Assembly: GCF_039645965.1 (NCBI RefSeq)
Contig: NZ_CP147917.1
Coordinates: 806,001-870,000, forward strand
Length of the DNA: 64,000 nucleotides
Direction: 5' to 3'
Source of the DNA: Sulfurimonas sp. HSL3-2
GTDB taxonomy: Bacteria > Campylobacterota > Campylobacteria > Campylobacterales > Sulfurimonadaceae
Shown here: positions 35,519 through 44,814 of the stretch, piece after piece
Layout of the letters: each line of letters opens with the position of its first letter
Position numbering within the stretch: the stretch's first letter is position 1
Translations under genes and position numbers: made by a program
The notes under the pieces: generated by a model
Told to the model about the DNA's origin: nothing
Database searches by the model: none
What the model saw: the letters and a program-made list of their open reading frames with translations, nothing else

Positions 35519-37333
35519 ATGCAAAAAACTATAGAGTTACTTAGAAGAGAAAATCAGCTTACTATTATTAACGACAAGGTAGATATATATTTAGAGATCC
35601 CTCATCTTGCATATGCCGAAGTAAAGAAACAAGACGGCGGTAGAGCTCTGCTTTTTACAAATCCGGTCGATTCAAAAAATGGAGTCGAGTTTGATACTCC
35701 GGTATTGATGAACATATTCGGCTCATATAAAAGATGTGAACTTCTTTTTGGCAGACCTATCGAGTCTGTAGCAGATGAGATAACAAAGCTATTACATATG
35801 AAACCGCCGAGCGGATTTAAAGCGAAGATGTCGATGCTTGGTGAGCTTTTTGCATTAAAAAATATCTTTCCTAAGCGTTTAAAGGGCGAGGGCGAATGTC
35901 AAAAGATCAAGTACTTAAACGATGATGTAAATCTTTATGATCTACCGATACTTACGACTTGGGAAGAGGATGGCGGTCCGTTTATCACTATGGGTCAGGT
36001 CTATACTCAAAGTCTTGACGGTGAGATGGTAAACCTAGGTATGTACAGACTTCAAGTGTATGATAAAAATCATCTTGGTATGCACTGGCAGATCCACAAA
36101 GATTCATCTCACTTTTTTGACCAGTATCAAAAAGCGGGTAAAAAGATGCCTGTCAGTATTGCGATCGGCGGAGATCCGCTTTACACTTGGTGTGCAACGG
36201 CACCGCTTCCTTATGGAGTAAATGAGCTGTTGCTTTACGGACTTATCAAAAAAGAACCGGCAAGACTTGTAAAGTCGCTTACAACACCGCTTTATATACC
36301 TACTGATGTTGATTTTGTCATAGAAGGCTGGGTCGATCCGTCTGAGTTTAAAGTGGAAGGACCGTTTGGAGACCACACGGGATATTACACGTTAGAAGAG
36401 AAATATCCGTTTATGGAAGTAAGTGCCATCACGACAAAAAAAGAGCCTGTATATCTTGCAACGGTCGTTGGAAAACCGCCTCTTGAAGATAAATATATGG
36501 GATGGGCGACTGAGAGAGTATTCCTACCGCTTCTCAAAACGAATGCACCGGATCTTATTGATTATCATATGCCTGAAAACGGCGTTTTTCATAATCTCAT
36601 TTTAGCTAAGATGCAGACACTTTATAAAGGACATGCAAAGCAGTTTATGCACCTTTTCTGGGGTTCGGGACAGATGAGTTTTGTAAAGCATGCAATATTT
36701 TTAGATGCAGCAGCACCAAAGCTTACAAACTATGATGCATTAGTCACCTATATACTAAACAGATTTGACCCAAAACGTCTCTTTATTACCGAGGGTGTGA
36801 CGGATGCTCTTGATCACTCTTCACCTGAAGCCTTGGTGGGAGGAAAACTCGGCATCGATGTGACTGCTGCAAATGTAGTTGCTCCTCCACAGCTTTTAGG
36901 TGATGAAGAACTGTTAAATAAGGTGCAGGAAGTCTGTCCGGAAGTGACAGGGTTGCAGCAGTATATGCGCCATACAAACAACCCTATAACGGTTCTCTCC
37001 GTCAAGAAATCAAGAGTCTTAAAAGAGTGTTTTGAAGCATTGGTAGCACTAAGTACGAATATACGTATAGTCGTCTTTGTAGATGAAGAGAAAAACGATA
37101 TTTCTAATCCGTATATGCTTATATGGAGAGTGACGAATAACATCGATGCGACTCGTGATATTTTTATCTCGGGATTAATGGTCGGAGTTGACGGAACAAA
37201 TAAGAATAAGATCGACGGATTCAATAGAGAATGGCCCGGTGATGTCGAGTGTACGGCAAGTGTAGTCGAGAGTTTAAAAGAGCGTAACTTATGGACTTTA
37301 GATGAGCAAACGCACAAAAAGTATCAGATTTAA
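35519..37333 (+). CDS. UbiD family menaquinone biosynthesis decarboxylase
   Basis: This UbiD-type prenylated-FMN decarboxylase has 604 residues. It corresponds to the enzyme commonly annotated as menaquinone biosynthesis decarboxylase in Campylobacterota, which make menaquinone by the futalosine route. Family blocks are visible: LTTWEEDGGPFITMGQV, the central GPFGDHTGYYTLEEKYP and the C-terminal ITEGVTDALDHSSPEALVGG. The cofactor would come from a UbiX partner not in this window. The start has AAAGAG upstream. Confidence 0.88.
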   Translation: MQKTIELLRRENQLTIINDKVDIYLEIPHLAYAEVKKQDGGRALLFTNPVDSKNGVEFDTPVLMNIFGSYKRCELLFGRPIESVADEITKLLHMKPPSGFKAKMSMLGELFALKNIFPKRLKGEGECQKIKYLNDDVNLYDLPILTTWEEDGGPFITMGQVYTQSLDGEMVNLGMYRLQVYDKNHLGMHWQIHKDSSHFFDQYQKAGKKMPVSIAIGGDPLYTWCATAPLPYGVNELLLYGLIKKEPARLVKSLTTPLYIPTDVDFVIEGWVDPSEFKVEGPFGDHTGYYTLEEKYPFMEVSAITTKKEPVYLATVVGKPPLEDKYMGWATERVFLPLLKTNAPDLIDYHMPENGVFHNLILAKMQTLYKGHAKQFMHLFWGSGQMSFVKHAIFLDAAAPKLTNYDALVTYILNRFDPKRLFITEGVTDALDHSSPEALVGGKLGIDVTAANVVAPPQLLGDEELLNKVQEVCPEVTGLQQYMRHTNNPITVLSVKKSRVLKECFEALVALSTNIRIVVFVDEEKNDISNPYMLIWRVTNNIDATRDIFISGLMVGVDGTNKNKIDGFNREWPGDVECTASVVESLKERNLWTLDEQTHKKYQI

Positions 37334-37364
37334 AAATTAAATATTTATGATTATTTTACTATAA

Positions 37365-37404
37365 GGTAATTATTATAAAAACTGATGTAAGATGGGTAAT
37401 TATT
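37365..37404 (+). promoter_or_regulatory. Direct repeat GGTAATTATT upstream of the cytochrome gene
   Basis: GGTAATTATT occurs at 37365-37374 and 37395-37404, exactly 30 bp (about three helical turns) apart. TATAAGG-like sequence lies beside each copy. The second copy is 19 bp before the ATG. It looks like a promoter with paired regulator sites or a small tandem duplication. Confidence 0.4.
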
Positions 37405-37423
37405 TTTTTATAAGGCATAGTTA

Positions 37424-37759
37424 ATGAATAAAATTTTATTTTATCTTATATCAGCGTTTCTTATTACTCAAGCAACTTCGAATGCAGCCGTATATAAAGG
37501 GCAGAGAGCATATGTTAAAGAATGCCGTCATTGTCACGGCGGCGGTCAATCTGTAGCGGCATCTAAAAAAATGAGAACTTGGAAAAAAATGCTTAAAAAC
37601 AAGGGTGCCGATCTAGCCGATATACATCTAAGCAGTGACAAAGCAAAAGACTCATGGGAATATTTTAACAGTAGTAAATTTAAAAAACATGCAAGACATC
37701 TTAAAGATTTTCTTGTAGAGTATGCAAAAGACAGCGGAAAAGTACCCGCTTGTAACTAA
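37424..37759 (+). CDS. Small monohaem c-type cytochrome
   Basis: This 111-residue exported cytochrome has a signal peptide (MNKILFYLISAFLITQATSNA) and one haem site, C34-x-x-C37-H38 (KECRHCHGGG). The mature protein is strongly basic, with many lysines, and several methionines could supply the distal ligand. It ends in VPACN with an extra cysteine. The gene stands alone between a candidate promoter region and a strong terminator, so it is probably regulated independently. The redox partner is unknown. Confidence 0.85.
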   Translation: MNKILFYLISAFLITQATSNAAVYKGQRAYVKECRHCHGGGQSVAASKKMRTWKKMLKNKGADLADIHLSSDKAKDSWEYFNSSKFKKHARHLKDFLVEYAKDSGKVPACN

Positions 37760-37760
37760 T

Positions 37761-37789
37761 GTAAAATAATCTTTCAAAGATTATTTTAC
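37761..37789 (+). terminator. Strong hairpin terminator behind the cytochrome gene
   Basis: Two perfectly complementary 14-nt arms (37761-37774 and 37776-37789) flank one base, directly behind the stop codon. The tail is TTCCTCCTCCTT. The symmetry and position make transcription termination very likely. Confidence 0.8.
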
Positions 37790-37840
37790 TTCCTCCTCCT
37801 TATATCATTTCTTCTAAGCGTAACTTACACGAACTTAAGT

Positions 37841-37846
37841 TAAAAT
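37841..37846 (+). promoter_or_regulatory. Candidate -10 element for argH
   Basis: TAAAAT lies 28 bp upstream of the argH ATG in an AT-rich gap that follows a terminator, so some promoter is needed here. The exact element is uncertain. Confidence 0.35.
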
Positions 37847-37873
37847 TCTGAACTTTTTTATTTTGGAGATATT

Positions 37874-39256
37874 ATGGATAAGATGTGGTCTGGTCGTTTT
37901 AGTAAAGGTGCGTCGTCTCTACTAGATGATTTTAATGCTTCAATCATGTTTGACAGAAAATTATACCGCGAAGATATAGAGGGCTCTATTGCTCATGCAA
38001 CTATGCTTCAAAAACAAAATATATTGACAAAAGATGAATTAGATTCGATCATAAGCGGTCTTTCTCAGATCAAAGACGAGATAGAATCAGGCGAATTCGA
38101 GTGGAAGATCAGTGATGAAGACCTTCATATGGGGATCGAAAAAAGATTGACTGCTCTTATCGGAGATGCGGGTAAGAAACTTCACACTGCAAGAAGCAGA
38201 AACGATCAGGTCGCTGTCGATTTTAGAAGATATGTCCTTCGTAAGAACAAAGAGATATCAATTGCTATCAAAAAAGTGATGGAAGTCTTAGTCGATATAG
38301 CCCAAAACCATACTGAGACTCTTTTACCGGGTATGACGCATCTACAGCATGCTCAGCCTATCAACTTCGGTTTCCATCTATTGGCTTATGCGTCTATGTT
38401 TAAGCGCGATGTAGAAAGATTTGAAGACTCATTCAGACGCAACAACGTATCTCCGCTTGGATGTGCAGCATTGGCAGGGACTCCTCATAATATAGACCGT
38501 AGTGTAACTGCAGAACTTTTAGGGTTTGACTCTGTGAGTGTGAACTGTCTGGACACAGTAAGTGACCGCGATTTCGCACTGGAGATCCTTTTTAACATCT
38601 CTACAATGATGATGCATATCTCACGTTTGAGTGAAGAGCTTGTGATGTGGTCAAGTTATGAGTTTAAGTTTGTTGAACTAAGCGACGAGTACTCTACAGG
38701 CTCATCTATCATGCCTCAAAAGAAAAATCCTGACGTTCCAGAACTTTTACGTGGAAAAACAGGACGTGTATATGGTTCGCTTATGGGACTTTTAACTGTT
38801 ATGAAAGGTCTTCCGTTAGCTTATAATAAAGACACGCAAGAGGATAAAGAGGGAGTGTTTGATGCAGTTGAGACTGCAGAGATCTCTTTAGAGATACTCA
38901 AAGAAGCACTGCGTACTATGGATATCAAAACAGATAATATGCATCAAGCTTGTAAAGTAGGGCACCTAAGTGCTACGGATCTGGCTGATTATCTTGTTGA
39001 GAGATGCGGTATCCCGTTTAGAGAGGCTCACTTCATCACAGGTAAAGCTGTCGCAAAAAGTGAAGAGCTGGGCATAGACTTAAGCGATATCGCATATGAA
39101 GAACTACACAAAATAGATAATAGAATCCAAAGCGATGTTATAGAAAAATTATCTATCAAAAACTCTATGAATGCCAGAGTCTCACAAGGCGGGACATCTA
39201 CAAAAGGCACATTAGAGCAGCTGGCATATTTTAAAAATTATCTTGCGGAGAAATAG
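37874..39256 (+). CDS. argH: Argininosuccinate lyase
   Basis: ArgH splits argininosuccinate into arginine and fumarate. The superfamily signature [20 protein letters not shown] carries the catalytic serine loop, and the [14 protein letters not shown] and [14 protein letters not shown] motifs are intact. The length (460) is normal. The start has TTTTGGAGAT upstream. The OsmC gene follows by 2 bp in the same operon, with no obvious functional link to arginine synthesis. Confidence 0.97.
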   Translation: MDKMWSGRFSKGASSLLDDFNASIMFDRKLYREDIEGSIAHATMLQKQNILTKDELDSIISGLSQIKDEIESGEFEWKISDEDLHMGIEKRLTALIGDAGKKLHTARSRNDQVAVDFRRYVLRKNKEISIAIKKVMEVLVDIAQNHTETLLPGMTHLQHAQPINFGFHLLAYASMFKRDVERFEDSFRRNNVSPLGCAALAGTPHNIDRSVTAELLGFDSVSVNCLDTVSDRDFALEILFNISTMMMHISRLSEELVMWSSYEFKFVELSDEYSTGSSIMPQKKNPDVPELLRGKTGRVYGSLMGLLTVMKGLPLAYNKDTQEDKEGVFDAVETAEISLEILKEALRTMDIKTDNMHQACKVGHLSATDLADYLVERCGIPFREAHFITGKAVAKSEELGIDLSDIAYEELHKIDNRIQSDVIEKLSIKNSMNARVSQGGTSTKGTLEQLAYFKNYLAEK

Positions 39257-39258
39257 GC

Positions 39259-39723
39259 ATGAAAGTAGTTGTTACACATAAAGAAGATATGAAGTTTGAG
39301 GCAAAAGCGCAAAACGGCAGTTTTATTATCGACTGTCCACAGATCAGCCCGTTAGAGTACTTTCTAAGCGGGATCATTACATGTAGTGCGACGGATATGA
39401 TCATGCTTCCGAAAAATCAGGGGAAAACTGTCTCAAATCTAAGTATTCAAGGCGATGTCGTCAGAAATGAGGATTTTCCTCGTAAGTTCAATGAACTTCA
39501 TCTGACATACAGCTTTGACTCAGATGCTGATGACACGACTGCTGCACGCTTTGTGATGGCTTCGTTAGAGACATACTGTTCGACGATCAACACTATTCGT
39601 GACAGCGTGAAGATAACTTATACGATCATACATAACGGTAAAACTATCAGAGAAAATGCATCTATGATATCAGGTGGCGGTTCGAAGATAGATATGGGTA
39701 ATATCGAGAGCTGCCCGCAATAA
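39259..39723 (+). CDS. OsmC family protein
   Basis: This 154-residue protein has the two conserved cysteines of the OsmC/Ohr fold, in GIITCSATDMIM and LETYCSTINTI. Family members reduce organic hydroperoxides through these thiols or act in sulfur and redox metabolism. The sequence does not separate OsmC from YhfA-like subgroups, although the short N terminus favours the latter. It lies 2 bp behind argH and is followed by a TTACATGTAA palindrome and a stem-loop shared with the convergent mltC-like gene. Confidence 0.85.
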   Translation: MKVVVTHKEDMKFEAKAQNGSFIIDCPQISPLEYFLSGIITCSATDMIMLPKNQGKTVSNLSIQGDVVRNEDFPRKFNELHLTYSFDSDADDTTAARFVMASLETYCSTINTIRDSVKITYTIIHNGKTIRENASMISGGGSKIDMGNIESCPQ

Positions 39724-39729
39724 CCCCTC

Positions 39730-39739
39730 TTACATGTAA
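39730..39739. repeat. TTACATGTAA palindrome (copy 11, behind the OsmC gene)
   Basis: Exact copy in the form CTTACATGTAAG, 6 bp behind the OsmC stop, overlapping the left arm of the following stem-loop. Confidence 0.85.
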
Positions 39740-39758
39740 GGAGTTCAACTCTCCTTAC
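39736..39758. terminator. Stem-loop between convergent OsmC and MltC-like genes
   Basis: GTAAGGAG (39736-39743) pairs perfectly with CTCCTTAC (39751-39758) around a 7-nt loop. It lies between two converging genes and covers the stop of the MltC-like gene, so it could end transcription in both directions. Confidence 0.5.
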
Positions 39759-40960
39759 TTATAGATCTTGCTATATGCAACCATACGTGTCGAGACATTT
39801 TTAAGATAATGTTTTGGTTCGTCATATCTTAAATCCCTCAGAAGTCTATTATAAACGTTATTTGATGATAAAGCATTTATATCATCCGCTGCATAGCTCA
39901 TAGAATATTTTTGTCTGCTTGAAAGTTTTTTATTTCTGTTAAATGCCCAGGCTATGTTTCCAGCTCCCGTATTATAAGCGGCTATGGTACAGTAAAGTCT
40001 GCTTACAGGGTCTTTGATATCTTTTAAATACTTGTAATATAAGATATGCAGATAAGCACTCCCCATCATAATATTATTTGTACTGTTGTAAAGATAACTA
40101 GACGATACAAGTTTTTTCTCATTAAAAAGATAATGGTAAGCATCCATCCCAGCACTATTTGGGACGATCTGCATAAGTCCGAATGCAGGAATATATGATC
40201 TTGCTCTGGGATTAAAGCTGCTTTCAGTCTGCATTATCGCAAATACAAGAGGTATACTCAGACTCTCTTTTAAAGCATACCTGCGGACGTCGTCATAGTA
40301 TTGTTTTGACTTTTTCTGCATAGTGTCTGAAGGCATTTGGATATTGAGACTATAGACATGTGCTCCCTCTATCTTGGACTGTAACACCATTATTTTGTTA
40401 TCTTTTACATTGTCGTCAACATACTTTTTAACACTGCTTTTTGTAGGCTTATTGTCAAATATGACGTTAGAAAGAATCGGTTCATCTTTTACGGGAGCAT
40501 CGACAAGACCGACAGGTTTTTTGATTTTGGAGAGTATCTTTTCAAGCGGATCAGTCTCTTGAACACCTTTATTATCGATGGTCACGGCTTTTGCAAGAGC
40601 AATTTTTAACTTTTCTTTTGCATCTTCAGGTGAAGTGGCGATTGTTTGGACAGTGATGGTGTTTTTTTCAAAATCGACATCCGTTCTGGTCTTTTTATCA
40701 GGAGTATAAGCGACCCACTCTTTTTTGGTGGATATCTTCGGATCGCTCCAGTAAGCTCCCAGTGATTTTTTGTAATCGTCAAAAGCTTTGAGCTGGGCTT
40801 TTTTATACTCGTCAAAAGCGTCTTCCTGAGACTTTTTGTATTGGTAGAACTCTTGCTTATTGCCACTCTCTTTTTGCATCTGCTGTTGTTGAAACTCTTT
40901 GAAAGTCTCAGCATCGGCAAAAGAGATAAGGGCAGCTAGCAGCAGTGTTTTTTGAAACAT
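39755..40960 (-). CDS. MltC-like membrane-bound lytic murein transglycosylase
   Basis: This exported enzyme cleaves peptidoglycan glycan strands. It has a signal peptide (MFQKTLLLAALISFADA) and a Lys/Gln-rich N-terminal coiled region with repeated DEYKKAQ-type units (about 20-70). A DUF3393-like domain (about 75-205) precedes the catalytic SLT domain with Glu in MQTESSFNPRARS, followed by AFGLMQIVP and AAYNTGAGNIAWAF. No lipobox cysteine is evident, unlike E. coli MltC. It lies 9 bp behind the HIT gene on the minus strand. Confidence 0.9.
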   Translation of the reverse strand: MFQKTLLLAALISFADAETFKEFQQQQMQKESGNKQEFYQYKKSQEDAFDEYKKAQLKAFDDYKKSLGAYWSDPKISTKKEWVAYTPDKKTRTDVDFEKNTITVQTIATSPEDAKEKLKIALAKAVTIDNKGVQETDPLEKILSKIKKPVGLVDAPVKDEPILSNVIFDNKPTKSSVKKYVDDNVKDNKIMVLQSKIEGAHVYSLNIQMPSDTMQKKSKQYYDDVRRYALKESLSIPLVFAIMQTESSFNPRARSYIPAFGLMQIVPNSAGMDAYHYLFNEKKLVSSSYLYNSTNNIMMGSAYLHILYYKYLKDIKDPVSRLYCTIAAYNTGAGNIAWAFNRNKKLSSRQKYSMSYAADDINALSSNNVYNRLLRDLRYDEPKHYLKNVSTRMVAYSKIYK

Positions 40961-40969
40961 TATTTATCT

Positions 40970-41326
40970 TTAAAAAAAGTCTTTTGGATCAGCGTCTGCT
41001 AAATGATCCCATCTTAGTTTTGAACCGCCTATGACATGCCAGTGCAGATGTTTTACCTCTTGTCCGCCGTTTTCTCCTACATTTGTAATAACTCTGTATC
41101 CGCTTTTATCTATGCCGAGCTTTTTGGTAAGTTCCTGTATAAAAGTAGTCATGCCACTCATAGTCTCCGCTGAGACCTCGTTAAAACTGTCTACGTGTTT
41201 CTTTGGAATGGCAAGTATATGGATAGGTGCTTTAGGATTAATATCATGAAACGCGACGAAGTCATCGTTCTCTAATTCTATGTTTGCCGGAATATTTTTT
41301 TCAACGATTTTACAAAATAAACACAT
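40970..41326 (-). CDS. HIT family (HinT-like) nucleotide hydrolase
   Basis: This 118-residue protein has the histidine triad HLHWHV (KHLHWHVIGG) near residue 95 and an N-terminal CLFCKIVEKNIPA motif typical of HinT/PKCI proteins. Such enzymes hydrolyse purine nucleoside phosphoramidates and adenylates. Cys3 and Cys6 suggest that the zinc site seen in some members is at least partly kept. It is the first gene of a short minus-strand unit with the MltC-like gene, divergent from pheS. Confidence 0.92.
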   Translation of the reverse strand: MCLFCKIVEKNIPANIELENDDFVAFHDINPKAPIHILAIPKKHVDSFNEVSAETMSGMTTFIQELTKKLGIDKSGYRVITNVGENGGQEVKHLHWHVIGGSKLRWDHLADADPKDFF

Positions 41327-41446
41327 TTTTTAACCTTTTCTCTATTATTAAAATAATCATAATACGATTCTATCATAAATGTCATTTTTTTACTTTAAAA
41401 ATAGGCGGGAGCTACTTTATGAAGCTTTTTGTAATAGATTTTTCTG

Positions 41447-41452
41447 TATAAT
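41447..41452 (+). promoter_or_regulatory. Candidate -10 element for the pheS-pheT-aroA-ispH operon
   Basis: TATAAT preceded by TG lies 30 bp before the TTG start of pheS, in the 156-bp divergent gap with the HIT gene. Confidence 0.55.
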
Positions 41453-41482
41453 CGCTTTTAAATTAACTACTGGAGACTCTAT

Positions 41483-42475
41483 TTGAAAGAGTGGTATGAA
41501 AAAATCAGATCAGCTAATAGTGTTGAAGATTTAGAAAATATACGTATATCTATTTTCGGAAAAAAAGGTATTTTAGCCGAGCAGTTTGAAAAGATGAAAG
41601 CTGTACCGAATGAGGAAAAAGCATCATTTGCAAAAGAGCTGAATACACATAAAGGTGAATTGACTTCACTATTTAATGAACAAAAGATCATTATTCAGAC
41701 AAAAGAGTTACAAGAAGCGATGAAAGCCGAAGCTATCGATGTTTCTCTTTTCTCTACAACATCAAGAAAAGGTGCGCTGCATCCTGTGATGGAGACTATG
41801 GACAGAATCGTCGAATACTTTTCGTCTATGAACTTTTCTGTCGAGACAGGACCGATGGTCGAGGATGACTTTCATAACTTTGAAGCATTGAATTTGCCAA
41901 AATATCATCCGGCGCGCGATATGCAGGATACTTTTTATTTTAAAGACGAGATGCTGCTTCGTACACATACATCACCTGTTCAGATAAGAACGATGCTGCA
42001 TACAAAACCGCCAATTCGTATGATAGCTCCGGGTGCAGTGTTTAGACGTGACTATGACTTGACGCATACACCGATGTTCCATCAAGTCGAGGGGCTTCTC
42101 GTAGATGAGACAGGAAAGGTATCTTTTGCAAACCTAAAATATATATTAGAGGATTTCTTAAAATATATGTTCGGTGACGTAGAAGTGCGTTTTAGACCGA
42201 GTTTCTTTCCGTTTACGGAGCCGTCTGCTGAAGCGGATATCTCATGTATCTTCTGTAAAGGTGAAGGCTGCCGTGTATGTTCACATACGGGTTGGCTAGA
42301 AGTTTTAGGATGCGGGATCGTAGATCCAAACGTCTTTAAAGCAGTTGATTATGAAGATGTAAGCGGATACGCATTTGGACTAGGTGTTGAACGTTTTGCA
42401 ATGCTTATACATCATATCGGAGACCTTCGTTCGTTATTTGAAGGAGATGTTAGACTATTGGAGCAGTTTCAATGA
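41483..42475 (+). CDS. pheS: Phenylalanyl-tRNA synthetase alpha subunit
   Basis: PheS holds the aminoacylation site of the alpha2beta2 enzyme. Motif 2 ([12 protein letters not shown] and [21 protein letters not shown]) and motif 3 ([13 protein letters not shown]) are intact. A Cys cluster ([12 protein letters not shown]) is typical of many bacterial PheS. The start is TTG, supported by TGGAG upstream and by the N-terminal alignment [11 protein letters not shown]; no suitable in-frame ATG exists. The stop overlaps the pheT start as ATGA. The length (330) is normal. Confidence 0.97.
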   Translation: MKEWYEKIRSANSVEDLENIRISIFGKKGILAEQFEKMKAVPNEEKASFAKELNTHKGELTSLFNEQKIIIQTKELQEAMKAEAIDVSLFSTTSRKGALHPVMETMDRIVEYFSSMNFSVETGPMVEDDFHNFEALNLPKYHPARDMQDTFYFKDEMLLRTHTSPVQIRTMLHTKPPIRMIAPGAVFRRDYDLTHTPMFHQVEGLLVDETGKVSFANLKYILEDFLKYMFGDVEVRFRPSFFPFTEPSAEADISCIFCKGEGCRVCSHTGWLEVLGCGIVDPNVFKAVDYEDVSGYAFGLGVERFAMLIHHIGDLRSLFEGDVRLLEQFQ

Positions 42476-44814
42476 TAGTTACAAAAAGTTGGTTAAACGA
42501 ATTTATCAGTATTGAAGACAAATCTACAGAGGAGTTATGCAAGACACTGAACTCGATCGGCTTAGAAGTAGATAGAGTAGTTGAGTATGAGATCCCAAAC
42601 AAGATAGTTTTCGGACACGTCATTGAGTGTGAAAGACACCCGGATGCAGATAAACTCAATGTCTGTAAAGTAGATATCGGTACAAGTATCCGTCAGATCG
42701 TGTGTGGTGCTGCAAACGTTAGAAAAGGTCTTCATGTAGCCGTTGCAACTGTCGGTGCAGAGATGCCTGGCGGACTGAAGATAAAACCTGTAAAACTTCG
42801 CGGAGTAGAAAGTGAAGGAATGATCTGTTCAGCTAGCGAGCTTGGTCTTGCTGATATCGGCGGAGGGATCATAGAGTTTGATTCATCGATCGGTGAGTTT
42901 AAACTGGGTCAGGAACTTAGTGAAAACCCATATCTTCAAGATACGCTTATAGAGATCGAACTGACTGCCAACAGAGGGGACTGTTTAAGTATCTACGGTG
43001 TTGCACGTGACTTGTGCGCGGCATACAGCAGACCGCTTAAAAAGATAGATGATGCTCAAGATGTAGACAGACGTATGGGAATAGGAAGGATCCTTCAATT
43101 TTCTCATACCGATGGACTAAACGTCAACCTTAGATATAAAGCGGTTGATTTTAAAGAGATGAAACTTCCGTTTATAGTCTCACTGCGTCTGTCACAGATA
43201 GAGGAAAAACAGCAGTCTAGTTTAGAGTCAGTCATGTTTTATTCTACATATACGACAGGTGTTATTTTAAGAGCGTATGATTACAACTTCTTTAAAGACA
43301 GTGAAGAGGGTGATAAAAAAGTCAAGATATCTTTAGCTCTTGATGATCTGGGATATGCTGCTATCTATTCAAAAGACAAGCCAGCTTCGATCGTCGGTAT
43401 AAAGCAGTGTGATGCTTCAAGAATGCGTTCAAATGAAGGGCTTGTCATCATTGAGGCTAGTTATATACCGCCGCATATCATCTCTAAGAAAATGGCTGAG
43501 AACAAGGTTGAAAATGGTCCTCTTTTTTATAGAACATCAAGAGGAAGCGAGCCGAAACTTAATATTGGACTCAACTATTTCATAGGTATGTTCGAAGAGT
43601 ACAGCGAATCGGATATCTACGGTGGAAACATCGAGCTTTGTGATGAGTATGAGGGTGTGGTTATCAGCATAAGCGTAGATGAGATCAACAGTATCATCGG
43701 TGCAGACATAGATAAGACGACGATTACTAAGATACTGCAAAACCTTGGATTCGATATTGGAAAATCTCAAGGCAACAGCTTTGTAGTATCTGTTCCAAGA
43801 TATCGTCACGATATAGCCAATAAACAAGATATCGTAGAAGAGATAGTACGTCTTGTCGGAATAGACAACATCCCGTCTAAGCCGTTTACACTAAAAGAGA
43901 AGAATCCGCTTTCAGACGGATATTTCCAATTTAAAAAATTGAGAAAATATAGACAAAGTGCAGCCGCTCAAGGCTTTTTTGAGACAGTACACTTTGTATT
44001 TAACGAAAAGGTAAAACTAAAAGAGTACGGCTTTACATGTATAGATGAAAGTCTGGAACTTTTAAATCCGATCGTAAATACGCTTGACACTATGCGTCCG
44101 ACATTGATGCTGGGACTTCTAAATGCTGCAAGTTCGAACATTAAGTCAGGATATAAAGATGTCAGACTTTTTGAGATAGGGACTGTATTTTCGACTGCTA
44201 GAGCAGAGTCGACAAAGATGGCATTTATCTACAGCGGAGACAGCAGTAAAGACGGAATATTAAACAGCGGAAAATCTAAAAAAATGGATTTTGGAAGCTT
44301 TGTTCAATTGGTCTCAAATGTTATCGGTGATATCGATCTTGTTAAAAATGAGCCTGCTCACGGATTGGCAAATCCATATCAGTCTGCAAAGGTACTCCTT
44401 GATGGTCAAGAAGTGGGAGAGCTGTTTAAACTGCACCCTGAAGTTCAAGACGAGTTTGACCTTGATGAGACGTTTATCTGTGAGATAGAGTTTGATAAGT
44501 TGTCATTCAATCTTGTAGAAGCTAAAGCGTACTCTAAATATCAGGCATCATTTAGAGACCTGAGTATCTTGGTTCCAAGCAGTTTAAGCTATAAAGATAT
44601 CCAAGATGTTATAACTGAGAATAAAACAGAAGAGATCGTGCGTTTTTATCCGGTCGATAAGTATGAGGATGAGAAACTTGGAGATAATGCGAGTCTGACT
44701 ATCCGTTTTGTTTTACAGTCATTGACAAAGACTTTAGAAGATGAAGATATTACATCGACTATGGATACTGTATTAAATGCACTTAATGAAAAGCTGGGAC
44801 TTACTCTAAGATGA
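42472..44814 (+). CDS. pheT: Phenylalanyl-tRNA synthetase beta subunit
   Basis: PheT carries the tRNA-binding and editing functions of the enzyme. The N-terminal EMAP-like tRNA-binding domain ([13 protein letters not shown], then [12 protein letters not shown]) is followed by the B3/B4 editing region, B5 ([19 protein letters not shown]) and the C-terminal anticodon-binding-fold domain (FRDLSILVP). At 780 residues it is normal in length. It overlaps pheS by 4 bp and aroA by 4 bp, so translation is tightly coupled. Confidence 0.97.
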   Translation: MIVTKSWLNEFISIEDKSTEELCKTLNSIGLEVDRVVEYEIPNKIVFGHVIECERHPDADKLNVCKVDIGTSIRQIVCGAANVRKGLHVAVATVGAEMPGGLKIKPVKLRGVESEGMICSASELGLADIGGGIIEFDSSIGEFKLGQELSENPYLQDTLIEIELTANRGDCLSIYGVARDLCAAYSRPLKKIDDAQDVDRRMGIGRILQFSHTDGLNVNLRYKAVDFKEMKLPFIVSLRLSQIEEKQQSSLESVMFYSTYTTGVILRAYDYNFFKDSEEGDKKVKISLALDDLGYAAIYSKDKPASIVGIKQCDASRMRSNEGLVIIEASYIPPHIISKKMAENKVENGPLFYRTSRGSEPKLNIGLNYFIGMFEEYSESDIYGGNIELCDEYEGVVISISVDEINSIIGADIDKTTITKILQNLGFDIGKSQGNSFVVSVPRYRHDIANKQDIVEEIVRLVGIDNIPSKPFTLKEKNPLSDGYFQFKKLRKYRQSAAAQGFFETVHFVFNEKVKLKEYGFTCIDESLELLNPIVNTLDTMRPTLMLGLLNAASSNIKSGYKDVRLFEIGTVFSTARAESTKMAFIYSGDSSKDGILNSGKSKKMDFGSFVQLVSNVIGDIDLVKNEPAHGLANPYQSAKVLLDGQEVGELFKLHPEVQDEFDLDETFICEIEFDKLSFNLVEAKAYSKYQASFRDLSILVPSSLSYKDIQDVITENKTEEIVRFYPVDKYEDEKLGDNASLTIRFVLQSLTKTLEDEDITSTMDTVLNALNEKLGLTLR

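Noticed and set aside
36814-37317. Long minus-strand reading frame opposite the ubiD-like gene
   Set aside because: Low-complexity Ser/Thr/Phe-rich translation typical of antisense shadow; the plus-strand UbiD motifs are clear.
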